Below, one piece after another: positions 7,365 through 16,112 of a stretch of 34,584 bases of DNA. The position numbers and the translations under genes are program-made. A model generated the notes under the pieces. The model did no database searches. It was not told the DNA's origin and saw only the letters and a list, made by a program, of their open reading frames with translations. The DNA is from Elusimicrobia bacterium UBA4817. Its GTDB lineage: Bacteria > Elusimicrobiota > UBA8919. The stretch spans positions 1 to 34,584 of the forward strand of contig DHFT01000028.1 in the NCBI GenBank assembly GCA_002402375.1, read 5' to 3'. Positions within the stretch are counted from its first letter, which is position 1, and every line of letters starts with the position of its first letter.

Positions 7365-8846
7365 ATGAAAAACTTAAAAAGGTTGTTGCTTGTTTTATCG
7401 GTCGGGATTGGGGTTGCCGGGTATTTTTTGTATGTTGAATTAACGACAGCAAAAATTACAATTTTTCACACCAACGATGTTCACGGGCATATAGAAACAA
7501 GTGCGGTGTTGTCAAATTTCCTGAAGTTGCAGAAAAAACCGTACATTCTGCTTGACGCCGGAGATATTTTTCAGGGGACTCCCGAAGGTGATTTAACCAA
7601 CGGAGAGGTTGTCGTAAAAATTATGAACGAACTGGGTTATGATGCTATGTCCGTCGGTAATCATGAGTTTGATAAGGGACAAAAGCAGTTAAAAAAACTT
7701 ATAGAGATGTCAAATTTTTCGGTGCTTGGCGCTAATGTAATTGATAAAAGAACGAGGCAGATTGTTAAATGGCTTGAACCCTATTACATAAAAGAGATTT
7801 TCGGAATAAAAATAGGTGTGCTCGGACTGACGACTGCCGCTATGCCGTATATCACAATGCCGGAAGTTCGGCGCGGATTAGAATTTCAGAGTGAGACGGA
7901 TGTCGCAAAAAAATACCTCCCGGAGTTGAAACAAAAAGCAGATGTGATTGTTGCACTTACGCATATCGGTCTTTCAAAGGATAGTGAAGACGATGTTTTT
8001 CTTGCTGAAAATACCGACGGGATAGATATTATCATCGGCGGACACACCCACAGTTTTTTAGAGAAACCGATAATGGTGAAAAACACGATGATTGTTCAGG
8101 CGGGTTGCTACGGAAAATGCGTCGGCAGAATAGACCTTAAAATAAGGAAGGGAAAAATTGTCGAAAAAAAATATGAATTGATATCATTAAACGCGAAGAA
8201 ATTCGGCGAGGACGAAGAACTGAAAAAAATCATAGAAAATCTAACGAAAGACATATCTAAAAAAATGGAAAGTGTCGTCGGTTCATCGGCGCAGAAACTG
8301 TCCCGTTCGGCGAGAGATAGAAACGGGGAAATACCTTTGGGGAACTGGCAGGCGGATGTATTCAGAAAACTAACGAATTCCGATATCGCTTTCCAAAATG
8401 CCGGCGGAATCCGTGCAGACCTGCCGGAAGGCAAAATAACTATGAGGCATATTTACGAACTCGCCCCTTTCGGTAATACTATTTTTACCATGAAACTTAC
8501 CGGCGTGCAGATAAAAGATATTTTGGAAAAATCGGTTTCCGGAAAATTCGGAATGTTGCAGGTTTCGGGTTTAAAATTCAAATACGATAAAAGCAGAAAA
8601 GAAGGCGACAGGGTCGTTGAAGTTGTCGTCGGCAATAAACCGGTAAACCTGAAAAAATATTATAAAGTTGCGACCAATTCTTTCGTAGCAAAAGGCGGCG
8701 ACGATTTCAACATATTCAAACAGGGAAAAGAAATTCGCGACACGGGAATAATAGACAGAGACGCTCAACTTTTATTTGTAAAAAAATACTCGCCGCTCAA
8801 AGCGCAGATAGAAAATAGGATGATAAATATCACAAAAGAAAAATGA
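7365..8846 (+). CDS. membrane-anchored 5'-nucleotidase / metallophosphatase (UshA family)
   Basis: This is a periplasmic or surface two-domain nucleotidase. The N-terminal helix LLLVLSVGIGVAGYFLYV (residues 7-24) is an uncleaved anchor or signal. The metallophosphatase domain carries FHTNDVHGH, LLDAGDIFQGTPEGD, VGNHEFDKG, ALTHIGLSKD and GGHTHSF, the full set of dinuclear metal ligands. The C-terminal 5_nucleotid_C domain has LGNWQADVFRK, FQNAGGIRADLPEG and LAPFGNTIFTMKLTG. The 493-aa length fits the family. It would release nucleosides and phosphate from external nucleotides or UDP-sugars. It overlaps the phosphofructokinase start by 4 bp. A sigma70-type promoter at 7327-7355 places transcription start almost on the ATG. 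Confidence 0.92.
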   Translation: MKNLKRLLLVLSVGIGVAGYFLYVELTTAKITIFHTNDVHGHIETSAVLSNFLKLQKKPYILLDAGDIFQGTPEGDLTNGEVVVKIMNELGYDAMSVGNHEFDKGQKQLKKLIEMSNFSVLGANVIDKRTRQIVKWLEPYYIKEIFGIKIGVLGLTTAAMPYITMPEVRRGLEFQSETDVAKKYLPELKQKADVIVALTHIGLSKDSEDDVFLAENTDGIDIIIGGHTHSFLEKPIMVKNTMIVQAGCYGKCVGRIDLKIRKGKIVEKKYELISLNAKKFGEDEELKKIIENLTKDISKKMESVVGSSAQKLSRSARDRNGEIPLGNWQADVFRKLTNSDIAFQNAGGIRADLPEGKITMRHIYELAPFGNTIFTMKLTGVQIKDILEKSVSGKFGMLQVSGLKFKYDKSRKEGDRVVEVVVGNKPVNLKKYYKVATNSFVAKGGDDFNIFKQGKEIRDTGIIDRDAQLLFVKKYSPLKAQIENRMINITKEK

Positions 8847-9802
8847 AAAAAATTGCAATCGTTACGCCGGGCGGAGATGCTCCGGGAATGAATGCCTGCA
8901 TAAGGGCGGTTGTCCGCCGGTCCAGTTATTCGGGATTTGAAGTTGTCGGCGTGCTCAACGGCTATCAGGGGCTTATAGATGAAACCCTTGTTAAAATGGA
9001 TGCCCGAACCGTCAGCGGAATAATTCAGCGTGGCGGAACAGTGTTAAAAAGTTCAAGATGCGCCCAAATCAATACGCCGGCGGGTTTATCAAAAGCAGTA
9101 GAAATACTTAAAAAAAATAAAATTGATTTTCTTATCATTATTGGCGGCGACGGTTCAATCCGGGCTGCTGAAAAAATTTCTAAAAACGGGTTTCCGGTAA
9201 TTTGTATTCCCGCAAGCATTGACAACGATGTTTTCGGCACCGACGAGACAATCGGTTTTGATACCGCGATAGATACGGCAGTTGATGCGATTGACAAAAT
9301 CCGCGATACCGCAACCAGTTTTGACAGGGTGTTCATTGTTGAGGTAATGGGAAGGGAACATGGTTTTCTCGCAGTTGAAGTCGGGCTTGCTTCCGGCGCC
9401 GAATTTGTTTTAGTTCCGGAAGTAAAATACGATATCAGTAAAATCGCAGATGAACTTAAAAAAGACCGGAAAAAGAAAAAAACTTCCGCAATAATCGTTT
9501 TTGCCGAGGGTTGCGGCGATGCTAAAAAAGTTGCAAAACAAATTTTTGACTGTACGGGAATTGACGTAAAAGTGAGCAACCTCGGTTATATTCAAAGAGG
9601 CGGCAATCCGTCGGCGAGGAGCAGAAATCTTGCAAGCCGTTTCGGAAGTTTTGCGGTTGATTTAATTTTAAAAGGTTACAAAAATAGAGTTGTTGTTTTG
9701 CACAAAGGCGAAATAAAAACGCTGCCGATAAAAAAAGTAATTTCCGGAAAAAAGGAAGTAGATATTGAAACATTAAAACTCGTGGAAAAACTTGCCGTGT
9801 AA
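8843..9802 (+). CDS. pfkA: 6-phosphofructokinase
   Basis: This is the committing enzyme of glycolysis (fructose-6-P to fructose-1,6-bisP). The 319-aa length is that of the short bacterial PfkA. Motifs: TPGGDAPGMNACIRAVV at the N-terminus, LIIIGGDGSIRAAEKI, PASIDNDVFGTDETIGFDTA with the catalytic Asp, VEVMGREHGFLAVEVG and NLGYIQRGGNPSARSR. The GGDG sequence (not GGDD) favours ATP over pyrophosphate as phosphoryl donor. The usual TIDND is SIDND, and the usual Gly just before it is Ala, so donor choice is likely but not certain. It overlaps the nucleotidase by ATGA and is overlapped by fumarase beta, forming a three-gene unit. Confidence 0.93.
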   Translation: MKKIAIVTPGGDAPGMNACIRAVVRRSSYSGFEVVGVLNGYQGLIDETLVKMDARTVSGIIQRGGTVLKSSRCAQINTPAGLSKAVEILKKNKIDFLIIIGGDGSIRAAEKISKNGFPVICIPASIDNDVFGTDETIGFDTAIDTAVDAIDKIRDTATSFDRVFIVEVMGREHGFLAVEVGLASGAEFVLVPEVKYDISKIADELKKDRKKKKTSAIIVFAEGCGDAKKVAKQIFDCTGIDVKVSNLGYIQRGGNPSARSRNLASRFGSFAVDLILKGYKNRVVVLHKGEIKTLPIKKVISGKKEVDIETLKLVEKLAV

Positions 9803-10343
9803 TTCTGTGATAAAAATTAAAACGCCACTAACCGCCGGTGTATTGAAAAAACTTAAAGCGGGTGATGAAGTTCTGTTGTGCGGGACTATTTTTACCGCCC
9901 GCGATGAGGCACATAAACGTTTAATCAGCATTAAAAATCTGCCGTTTAATATCAGGGGTTCGGTTATTTATTATACCGGTCCTACCCCGTCCAAGCCAGG
10001 GCAGGTTATCGGCAGTTGCGGACCAACCTCATCTTACAGAATGGATAAATATACGCCAGAATTGTTCCGCCGCGGACTTAAAGCCACCGTCGGTAAGGGT
10101 TGTCGTTCAAAAGAAATTGTTGCGGCGATGAAAAAATATAAATCCGTTTATTTTGCATCAACCGGCGGTGTTGGCGCCTTGATTTCCAAATGCGTGATAA
10201 AATCTGAAATTGTTGCTTTTGCCGATTTGGGTTGCGAGGCAGTTTACCGGTTGGATGTTAAGGATTTCCCGCTTGTTGTCATCAACGATATCTACGGCAA
10301 CGATTTATATCAAAAAATAGTTGACAAGTCGCTTCATATTTGA
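9792..10343 (+). CDS. fumB: class I fumarate hydratase, beta (C-terminal) subunit
   Basis: This is the smaller subunit of the two-subunit, oxygen-sensitive [4Fe-4S] fumarase, which interconverts fumarate and malate (class I enzymes can also act on tartrate-like acids). The 183-aa protein has IKTPLTAGVLKKLKAGDEV, GTIFTARDEAHKRL, YYTGPTPSKPGQVIGSCGPT, SYRMDKYTPELFRRGL, GKGCRS and VINDIYGNDLY. No ATG is available; TTG 9792 overlaps pfkA by 11 bp, and GTG 9807 is an equally good alternative that removes five residues. The alpha subunit with the cluster cysteines is not adjacent in this window. The symbol is generic. Confidence 0.9.
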   Translation: MPCNSVIKIKTPLTAGVLKKLKAGDEVLLCGTIFTARDEAHKRLISIKNLPFNIRGSVIYYTGPTPSKPGQVIGSCGPTSSYRMDKYTPELFRRGLKATVGKGCRSKEIVAAMKKYKSVYFASTGGVGALISKCVIKSEIVAFADLGCEAVYRLDVKDFPLVVINDIYGNDLYQKIVDKSLHI

Positions 10344-10349
10344 TAAAAT
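10321..10349 (+). promoter_or_regulatory. promoter of the gdhA catabolic island
   Basis: TTGACA (10321-10326), a 17-bp spacer and TAAAAT (10344-10349). It overlaps the end of the fumarase beta gene. Transcription would start near 10356, giving a leader of about 38 bases that contains the GGAGGAG site of gdhA. Confidence 0.75.
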
Positions 10350-10393
10350 CGAAAAAATGTACCTTTAAGAATACCCGTCAGTCGGAGGAGAAA

Positions 10394-11662
10394 ATGGCGA
10401 AGTTCAATCCTTGGGAAATGGCGTGTCAGCAGTTGGATATTGTTGCAGAAAAAATCAATCTTGATAAAAACATTCATGCAAAACTCCGGCATTGTAAAAG
10501 AGCACTGATTGTCTCAATTCCGATAAGAATGGACAACGGAACGGTTAAGGTCTTTGAGGGTTTCCGCGTTCAGCATAATTTAGAGCGCGGTCCCGCAAAA
10601 GGCGGCATCAGATACCATCCGGATGTTACACTTGACGAGGTAAAGGCGCTTGCAATGTGGATGACGTGGAAGTGCGCCGTCGTCGGAATCCCTTACGGGG
10701 GTGCAAAAGGCGGCGTTGTTTGCGACCCGACAAAAATGTCGCTGTATGAAATAGAAAAACTTACCCGCAGATACACTTCTGAAATTTCAATAATTATCGG
10801 TCCTGAAAAAGATATTCCTGCGCCGGATGTCAACACAAACCCGCAGGTTATGGCGTGGATTATGGACACATATTCAATGAATGTCGGATATTCCGCACCG
10901 GGTGTTGTAACGGGAAAACCGATTGATATCGGAGGGAGCGAGGGTCGGCTTACTGCGACAGGGCGCGGTGCGATGTTCGTTATAAATGAGGCGCTGAAAT
11001 ACAAAAAAATAAAGCCGTCGGATTGCACCGTTTCAATTCAGGGTTTTGGAAACGTGGGCAGCGCTACCGCCCAGTTCCTGCATGAACTTGGCTGTAAAAT
11101 AGTCGGAGTCACAGATATTTCCGGCGGATTATTCAACAAAAAAGGAATTGACATCCCGAAAATTCTGGAATATGTAAAAAGTAACCCGAAAAAGACGATT
11201 GAAGGTTTTAACGGCGGTGATTTTGTCGCGGGTTCTAAAAAAGCCAACGAGGAACTTTTTAACTTGGACGTGGATATTTTAGCGCCCTGCGCTTTGGAAA
11301 ACCAGCTTACGAAAGAAAACGCTCCGAAGATAAAAGCGAAAATCATCGCCGAGGGCGCCAACGGTCCCACAACACCCGAAGCGGATGAAATTTTCCACAA
11401 GAACGGCATAATGGTTTTGCCTGATATTCTTACCAATGCCGGCGGTGTTACCGTCTCATATTTTGAATGGGTTCAGGATTTACAGTCGCATTTTTGGGAA
11501 CTGGAAGGCATTGACAATGAATTGAAAAGAATAATGACTAAAAGTTTTAAGGATGTGCTGGCTATTGCAGAAAAAGAAAAGGTTGATATGCGTCTTGCAG
11601 CGTATATTCTGGCCGTAAGCCGCGTCGCCACCGCAGTAAAGTTGCGCGGCGTTTATCCGTAA
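10394..11662 (+). CDS. gdhA: glutamate dehydrogenase (Glu/Leu/Phe/Val family)
   Basis: This is an oxidative deaminase or reductive aminase linking glutamate and 2-oxoglutarate. The 422-aa length is that of the hexameric NAD-type enzymes of clostridia, Thermotoga and archaea. Motifs: FRVQHNLERGPAKGGIRYHP, WMTWKCAVVGIPYGGAKGG with a catalytic-region lysine at 105, GPEKDIPAPDVNT, and the Rossmann motif SIQGFGNVGSA. An aspartate at the end of the second strand (VGVTDISGG) suggests NAD preference. The start at ATG 10394 is fixed by GGAGGAG at 10384-10390; the frame opens earlier at 10340. A good promoter (10321-10349) precedes it. It heads the catabolic island and could recycle amino groups released by the PLP enzyme. 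Confidence 0.95.
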   Translation: MAKFNPWEMACQQLDIVAEKINLDKNIHAKLRHCKRALIVSIPIRMDNGTVKVFEGFRVQHNLERGPAKGGIRYHPDVTLDEVKALAMWMTWKCAVVGIPYGGAKGGVVCDPTKMSLYEIEKLTRRYTSEISIIIGPEKDIPAPDVNTNPQVMAWIMDTYSMNVGYSAPGVVTGKPIDIGGSEGRLTATGRGAMFVINEALKYKKIKPSDCTVSIQGFGNVGSATAQFLHELGCKIVGVTDISGGLFNKKGIDIPKILEYVKSNPKKTIEGFNGGDFVAGSKKANEELFNLDVDILAPCALENQLTKENAPKIKAKIIAEGANGPTTPEADEIFHKNGIMVLPDILTNAGGVTVSYFEWVQDLQSHFWELEGIDNELKRIMTKSFKDVLAIAEKEKVDMRLAAYILAVSRVATAVKLRGVYP

Positions 11663-11688
11663 AAATTTAAAAAAGGAGGAATAGTAAA

Positions 11689-13173
11689 ATGGTGAAGGCA
11701 AAGGTTAACGAGAAGGTTTTGGAAAAGACGGTTGGGAGATGCAGAGAGAAGGGGATTATAATTCCGACATTCGCGCAGCAAAAAGACCCGTCAAAAATTC
11801 CTGCGAAAATAAAGGGAGCGTTGAAGAACATCGGACTGTGGGATGTGAATCCGCTCAATCTTTTCAGGATTACATGGAAAAATAATCCGAAGGAAAACGG
11901 CGGTGACGGGTTGTATGGTGGAGTAAATTACATTGAAATGCCTCCGGCTCTCACGGGTGTTAAAGCAAAAATCATCGGGCTTGTCGGTAAATGGATGCCT
12001 ACCGGTTGTCATAAGGTCGGTGCGGGTTTCGGCTGCCTCGTTCCGCGGCTGGTCACGGGCGAATTTGACCCCACTACGCAGAAAGCGGTCTGGCCTTCAA
12101 CGGGAAATTATTGCCGCGGCGGTGCTTTTGATTGCGCTCTTCTTGCCTGCGATGCGGTTGCTATATTGCCGGAGGAAATGAGTAAAGAAAGATTTGACTG
12201 GCTGAAAGAAATCGGCACGAAAGAAATTTTTGCTACGCCCGGTTGCGAATCAAATGTAAAGGAAATTTACGATAAATGCTGGGAATTAAGGAAAGAGCGC
12301 GGCAATAAAATCGTTATATTTAATCAGTTTGACGAATTCGGGAACTGCATCTGGCATTATGAAATGACCGGTTCTGCAATAGAGGAAGTTTTCGGACAGT
12401 TGAAAGCGAAAAATGCAAAGTTGAGATTGAGCAGTTATGTTTCAGCGACGGGTTCGGCGGGTACTCTCGGCGCCGGCGAATATCTCAAAAAGAAATTCCC
12501 GACGATAAAAAACGCCGCTACAGAGGCGCTTCAATGTCCTACACTTTATCTTAACGGCTTCGGCGGGCACAGAATTGAAGGCATCGGCGATAAACACGTT
12601 CCGTGGATACACAATGTAAGGAACACGGATAATGTCGTAGCGATTGACGACGAAGATACGATGCGGCTTTTGCGTCTGTTTAACGAACCCGCCGGCAAAA
12701 AACTTCTTGAAAGAGAAGGATTAAAAAAAGATTTTATTGAAAAACTTTCTTTTCTGGGTATTTCAAGCATCTGCAATCTGCTTGCGTCAATAAAAATGGC
12801 TAAATATTACGAGATGAACGAAAACGACGTTATATTTACCACTTTTACCGACCCGGCGGATATGTATAAATCCCGCTTGAAAGAAATGGAAGCAGCGCGG
12901 GGAAAATATACGGAAGAGTATGCGCTGGTTGATTTGAAAAAATCCTTGCACGGCGCCGGACTTGACTGGATTAAAGAACTTTCATATTGGGACCGCAAGG
13001 CGCTTCATAACTTGAAGTATTTTACATGGGTTGAACAGCAGGGCAAGACGGTTGAAGAAATAAATGCGCTCTGGCATCCGGAGTTCTGGGACGAAATGTT
13101 TTCTCAAATTCCCGCTTGGGACAAGTTGATTGAGGAATTTAACAACAAAACCGGACTCTTGAAAAAACTGTAA
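11689..13173 (+). CDS. PLP-dependent enzyme, cysteine synthase/threonine dehydratase-like fold (fold type II)
   Basis: This 494-aa protein is much longer than cysteine synthase (about 310 aa) or diaminopropionate ammonia-lyase (about 400 aa). Fold-type II hallmarks are visible: the probable PLP lysine K109 in MPTGCHKVGAGFG, the phosphate/carboxylate loop WPSTGNYCRGGAF (compare S-x-G-N-x-G), the glycine-rich YVSATGSAGTLGAGEYLKK, and HRIEGIGDKHVPWIHN, which matches the cysteine-synthase H-x-I-x-G-I-G element. It has an extra N-terminal region of about 100 residues and a C-terminal tail of about 120 rich in Trp. A strong AGGAGG precedes ATG 11689, 26 bp after gdhA. In context it probably does a beta-elimination or deamination giving a keto acid and ammonia. 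The exact substrate is unknown. Confidence 0.82.
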   Translation: MVKAKVNEKVLEKTVGRCREKGIIIPTFAQQKDPSKIPAKIKGALKNIGLWDVNPLNLFRITWKNNPKENGGDGLYGGVNYIEMPPALTGVKAKIIGLVGKWMPTGCHKVGAGFGCLVPRLVTGEFDPTTQKAVWPSTGNYCRGGAFDCALLACDAVAILPEEMSKERFDWLKEIGTKEIFATPGCESNVKEIYDKCWELRKERGNKIVIFNQFDEFGNCIWHYEMTGSAIEEVFGQLKAKNAKLRLSSYVSATGSAGTLGAGEYLKKKFPTIKNAATEALQCPTLYLNGFGGHRIEGIGDKHVPWIHNVRNTDNVVAIDDEDTMRLLRLFNEPAGKKLLEREGLKKDFIEKLSFLGISSICNLLASIKMAKYYEMNENDVIFTTFTDPADMYKSRLKEMEAARGKYTEEYALVDLKKSLHGAGLDWIKELSYWDRKALHNLKYFTWVEQQGKTVEEINALWHPEFWDEMFSQIPAWDKLIEEFNNKTGLLKKL

Positions 13174-13200
13174 TTTGTGTCCGCTGAAAAAAAAGGTTTT

Positions 13201-14481
13201 ATGGCTGACAGTGATTTCGTAAAAAGTTTGAATATGCCGCCCGTGGAGGATATAGTAAAAACAATTCAGGCGGCGGTCGGGATTCCTACGATTTCCGGCA
13301 ACGAAAAAAAATTGGTTTTGCAATTGTCCAAAATTGCGACTGAATTGGGTTGCAACAAAGCGTACTCCGACAAAATGGGCAATCTGATAGTTGAGGTTGC
13401 CGTCGGCACAGGTATTGGTCCGAAGGTCGTTCTGACAGGACATCTTGATACGGTAAGTGCGACTGAGAGCGAGTGGGACAGCGATACAAAGCCGTTTTCA
13501 GGTGCCGTAAAAAACGGTAAAATTTACGGTCGCGGCGTTGCCGATATGAAGGGTGCTCTTTGCTCTATGATTTACGCCTCCGCCGCTCTCAAAAAACTTC
13601 CCAAAAATTTCAGCGGAAAAATTTATGTAGTCGGGACCGTCATAGAAGAACTTTTTGAAGGCGTTGCTTTTTTGGAAGCACTGAAAGACATCCGACCCGA
13701 TTATATTATTGTAGGTGAGTCAAGCGACGGAAAAATAAATCTCGGTCAGCGCGGCCGGGCGGAGATATTGATTACCGTCTACGGCGAGCCCCAGCATGCA
13801 TCAACCGGCAGGAAAGTTGTCAATGCCATAGAACAGGTTGCTTATGTAATAGACAGTTTCCACAGGTGGTATCATTCGCCTGCGGACCCGGTACTCGGTA
13901 AAAGAAACATAGTCCCTACCGACATAAAAATTCCGCTCGGCGGGGGAGGAGGACTGGACGGGCGCGGCGGAAATTCAACAGTTCCCAACAAGGTAGAAAT
14001 AACTTACGATGTCAGAACGCTCGTCGGCGACACGCAGGAAACGGTGCTTGATTTAATGAGAAATAATCTTGAGCCGACCGTTGCACTGGGCAGGCAGAAA
14101 TACCCGCAATTAAATGACCCGACAATAGAGTTTGCATCGGAATCAATAACGACATATACCGGTATCGTGATAAAACAGCCGAAGTTTGCCCCGGCATGGC
14201 GGACAAGTAATAAAAGCGATATATACCTTAAAGCGCATGCCGGCATACAGAAAGTCGGGCAGAAAGGTTTGAAAACAGGCGCATACAGTTTTTGCACCGA
14301 CGGCAGTGCCATTAGCAAATACAGGGAACTTTTTCCGGAAGACAAAACGGAAATCATCGGCTATGGTCCCGGCAGCGAACGGATGGCTCACACAGTCAAC
14401 GAATCAATGGAAATTGAAAACATAAGAAAAGTTTATCACGGTTACGCAGGAATCGTCTCGGAACTTCTGAAAAAATTATAA
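13201..14481 (+). CDS. M20-family metallohydrolase, YgeY-like (copy 1)
   Basis: This is a zinc-dependent amidohydrolase or peptidase of the M20 clan. The 426-aa protein shows VVLTGHLDTVSATE with the first metal His and Asp, IYGRGVADMKGALCSM with the bridging Asp, VIEELFEG with the catalytic Glu, GRAEILITVYGEPQHAS in the lid, and GPGSERMAHTVNE with the last His. The block FCTDGSAISKYR followed by GYGPGSERMAH parallels the end of E. coli YgeY. ATG 13201 with AAGG in front is preferred over GTG 13177. It follows the PLP enzyme by 27 bp. By analogy with ygeY clusters it may hydrolyse a ureido or amide intermediate. It is longer and more divergent than copy 2. Confidence 0.86.
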   Translation: MADSDFVKSLNMPPVEDIVKTIQAAVGIPTISGNEKKLVLQLSKIATELGCNKAYSDKMGNLIVEVAVGTGIGPKVVLTGHLDTVSATESEWDSDTKPFSGAVKNGKIYGRGVADMKGALCSMIYASAALKKLPKNFSGKIYVVGTVIEELFEGVAFLEALKDIRPDYIIVGESSDGKINLGQRGRAEILITVYGEPQHASTGRKVVNAIEQVAYVIDSFHRWYHSPADPVLGKRNIVPTDIKIPLGGGGGLDGRGGNSTVPNKVEITYDVRTLVGDTQETVLDLMRNNLEPTVALGRQKYPQLNDPTIEFASESITTYTGIVIKQPKFAPAWRTSNKSDIYLKAHAGIQKVGQKGLKTGAYSFCTDGSAISKYRELFPEDKTEIIGYGPGSERMAHTVNESMEIENIRKVYHGYAGIVSELLKKL

Positions 14482-14557
14482 AATATAATAAGAATATCTA
14501 TGAACAATAAAGTAAAAAAAAGGGACAGGTATAATAAGTTAAAACGTAGATAAAATG

Positions 14558-14587
14558 TTGAGAGCGATTCTAAAATGGTAGTATATA
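14558..14587 (+). promoter_or_regulatory. possible promoter of the restriction-modification pair
   Basis: TTGAGA (14558-14563), an 18-bp spacer and TATATA (14582-14587), overlapped by TATAAT (14584-14589). It would start transcription near 14594, after ATG 14575, which would make ATG 14608 or 14611 the true start. Moderate match only. Confidence 0.35.
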
Positions 14588-15465
14588 ATTTGAAACGAAA
14601 AAAACTTATGATGGTAAAAGATGAATCGCCATCAGATAAATTTGAATTTAACAAAATTTACAATATGGAGTGCGTCGGGGGAATGAAAAAAGTTCCTGCT
14701 CATAGTATAGATTTAGTCATTACCGACCCGCCTTTTGCAATAAATTTTAAGGCACAGCGAAGTAATTATAACAGAACTGCTTTGCGGGTATTAGGTGGTT
14801 ATGCCGAAATTCCTCAAGAAAAATATTATAAATTTATGCTGGACTGGATGAAAGAAGTATATCGGGTTCTTAAAGAATCCGGAAGTATGTATGTATTCTC
14901 CGGATGGAATAATCTCAAAGATGTTCTTAACGCGCTTGATGAATTGGGATTTATCACAGTCAATCACGTCATTTGGAAATATCAGTTTGGAGTAGTAACG
15001 AAAAGAAAGTTCGTAACCTCGCATTATCATTGCATTTACGTTTGCAAAAACGATGAAAAAAGAAAATTCTTTCCATATTCACGTTTTGATAAAAATTCAA
15101 AACATGAAAAGGGTGGGAGTTTGCATTATGTGGATAAAGAAGACGTTTGGTATATCAAGCGAGAATACTGGAATGGAGATGTTAAGACGCCGACGAAATT
15201 GCCCGCCGAAATAATAAAAAAAATACTTATGTATTCAAGTGAAGAAAATGATGTTGTTCTTGACCCATTTTTAGGTTCTGGTCAGGTGGCGGTTGTTAGT
15301 AAAATGTTGAATAGACAATATATCGGATTTGAAATTGTGAAAAAATATTATGAGTTTGCAAATGAAAGATTGACAAATAACATTTATAGAGTTAAAAGTG
15401 AGGTCTTGGCGGCTAATTCGGAGCAAACTTTATTAAGTTTATTTGATAAAAAGAGAACAAAATGA
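14575..15465 (+). CDS. type II DNA methyltransferase, beta class (N6-adenine or N4-cytosine)
   Basis: This is the modification half of a restriction-modification pair. The catalytic motif IV DLVITDPPF (near residues 46-54) comes before the AdoMet motif DPFLGSGQ (230-237), the order that defines beta-class amino-methyltransferases. Between them lies the target-recognition region (NHVIWKYQFG, FVTSHYHCIYVCKND). DPPF is more usual in N6-adenine enzymes. The 296-aa frame begins at ATG 14575, but ATG 14608 or 14611 fits better with a possible promoter (14558-14587). The restriction gene overlaps its stop by ATGA. The region is visibly richer in A+T than the flanking metabolic genes, which fits recent acquisition. 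Confidence 0.9.
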   Translation: MVVYNLKRKKLMMVKDESPSDKFEFNKIYNMECVGGMKKVPAHSIDLVITDPPFAINFKAQRSNYNRTALRVLGGYAEIPQEKYYKFMLDWMKEVYRVLKESGSMYVFSGWNNLKDVLNALDELGFITVNHVIWKYQFGVVTKRKFVTSHYHCIYVCKNDEKRKFFPYSRFDKNSKHEKGGSLHYVDKEDVWYIKREYWNGDVKTPTKLPAEIIKKILMYSSEENDVVLDPFLGSGQVAVVSKMLNRQYIGFEIVKKYYEFANERLTNNIYRVKSEVLAANSEQTLLSLFDKKRTK

Positions 15466-16112
15466 ATTTTCTTAAAACTTCCGAAGAACTCGGGCAAATT
15501 TTAAAAAATGTGCCTAAAATATGGGATGGCAAAAATTCTATTTTGGAAATGCAAACCGCAAATTTTCCCAACTGGCGACAGATGGAATGGATTGGCTGGT
15601 ATTTCCAGTTTTTATGCAAAAAATATTTGTCAAATTGCATGAAAATTCCGGGAATAAAATATGGAAATGTTGAATTTGACGGGTTAATAGATATCCCCTG
15701 GGATTTTAAGGCGCATGCTATAAATACGAGCAGTCATCAGATTATAGTTAACGATAGCGAGGCGACAGCAAAGGCAATAAAAGAGTATGGTTCAGTCGGC
15801 TTGATACTTGCTCTCGGTAAAGTTGTTTATAATGACGAAAAAAGAACATTCCAAAAATGGCATGAAAAATTAAAAGGCGGCAAATCGGAATATGAGAAAG
15901 AGCGGATAAAAAGAGGTGCTTGGTCTCGTCTGCGAAAAGTATCGTTTGATTTGCAGCAGATTTCTTTTATAAAAATAACCGATAACACTTTGGTTAAATG
16001 CGGTTCTTTTCAAACGGATTTCAGGAATTCAAACGGTGCGCCAAGAAAGGCAAAAGTTTTGGTAAATTTAGAAAAAATCAATGATGAACTCATACATTTT
16101 ATTGAGTTTTAA
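15462..16112 (+). CDS. probable type II restriction endonuclease partner of the methyltransferase
   Basis: The 216-aa protein has a candidate PD-(D/E)xK nuclease core: E42 in MEWIGWYFQFLCKKYL, then D73 and D77 in VEFDGLIDI, then D81-x-K83 in PWDFKAHA, with the expected spacing. A basic, aromatic stretch (RTFQKWHEKLKGGKSEYEKE) could contact DNA. Translation is coupled to the methyltransferase by an ATGA overlap, the common arrangement for methyltransferase-first systems. I cannot name the recognition site or the exact family. The role rests on the motif, the size and the partner gene. Confidence 0.75.
   Translation: MNFLKTSEELGQILKNVPKIWDGKNSILEMQTANFPNWRQMEWIGWYFQFLCKKYLSNCMKIPGIKYGNVEFDGLIDIPWDFKAHAINTSSHQIIVNDSEATAKAIKEYGSVGLILALGKVVYNDEKRTFQKWHEKLKGGKSEYEKERIKRGAWSRLRKVSFDLQQISFIKITDNTLVKCGSFQTDFRNSNGAPRKAKVLVNLEKINDELIHFIEF

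Noticed and set aside
11689..13173. Calling this gene ygeX (diaminopropionate ammonia-lyase)
   Set aside because: The fold type is shared, but length and motifs differ clearly from YgeX; only an analogous role is suggested.
14484..14489. TATAAT as a promoter for the restriction-modification pair
   Set aside because: No acceptable -35 at 16-18 bp upstream. The same holds for TATAAT at 14530.
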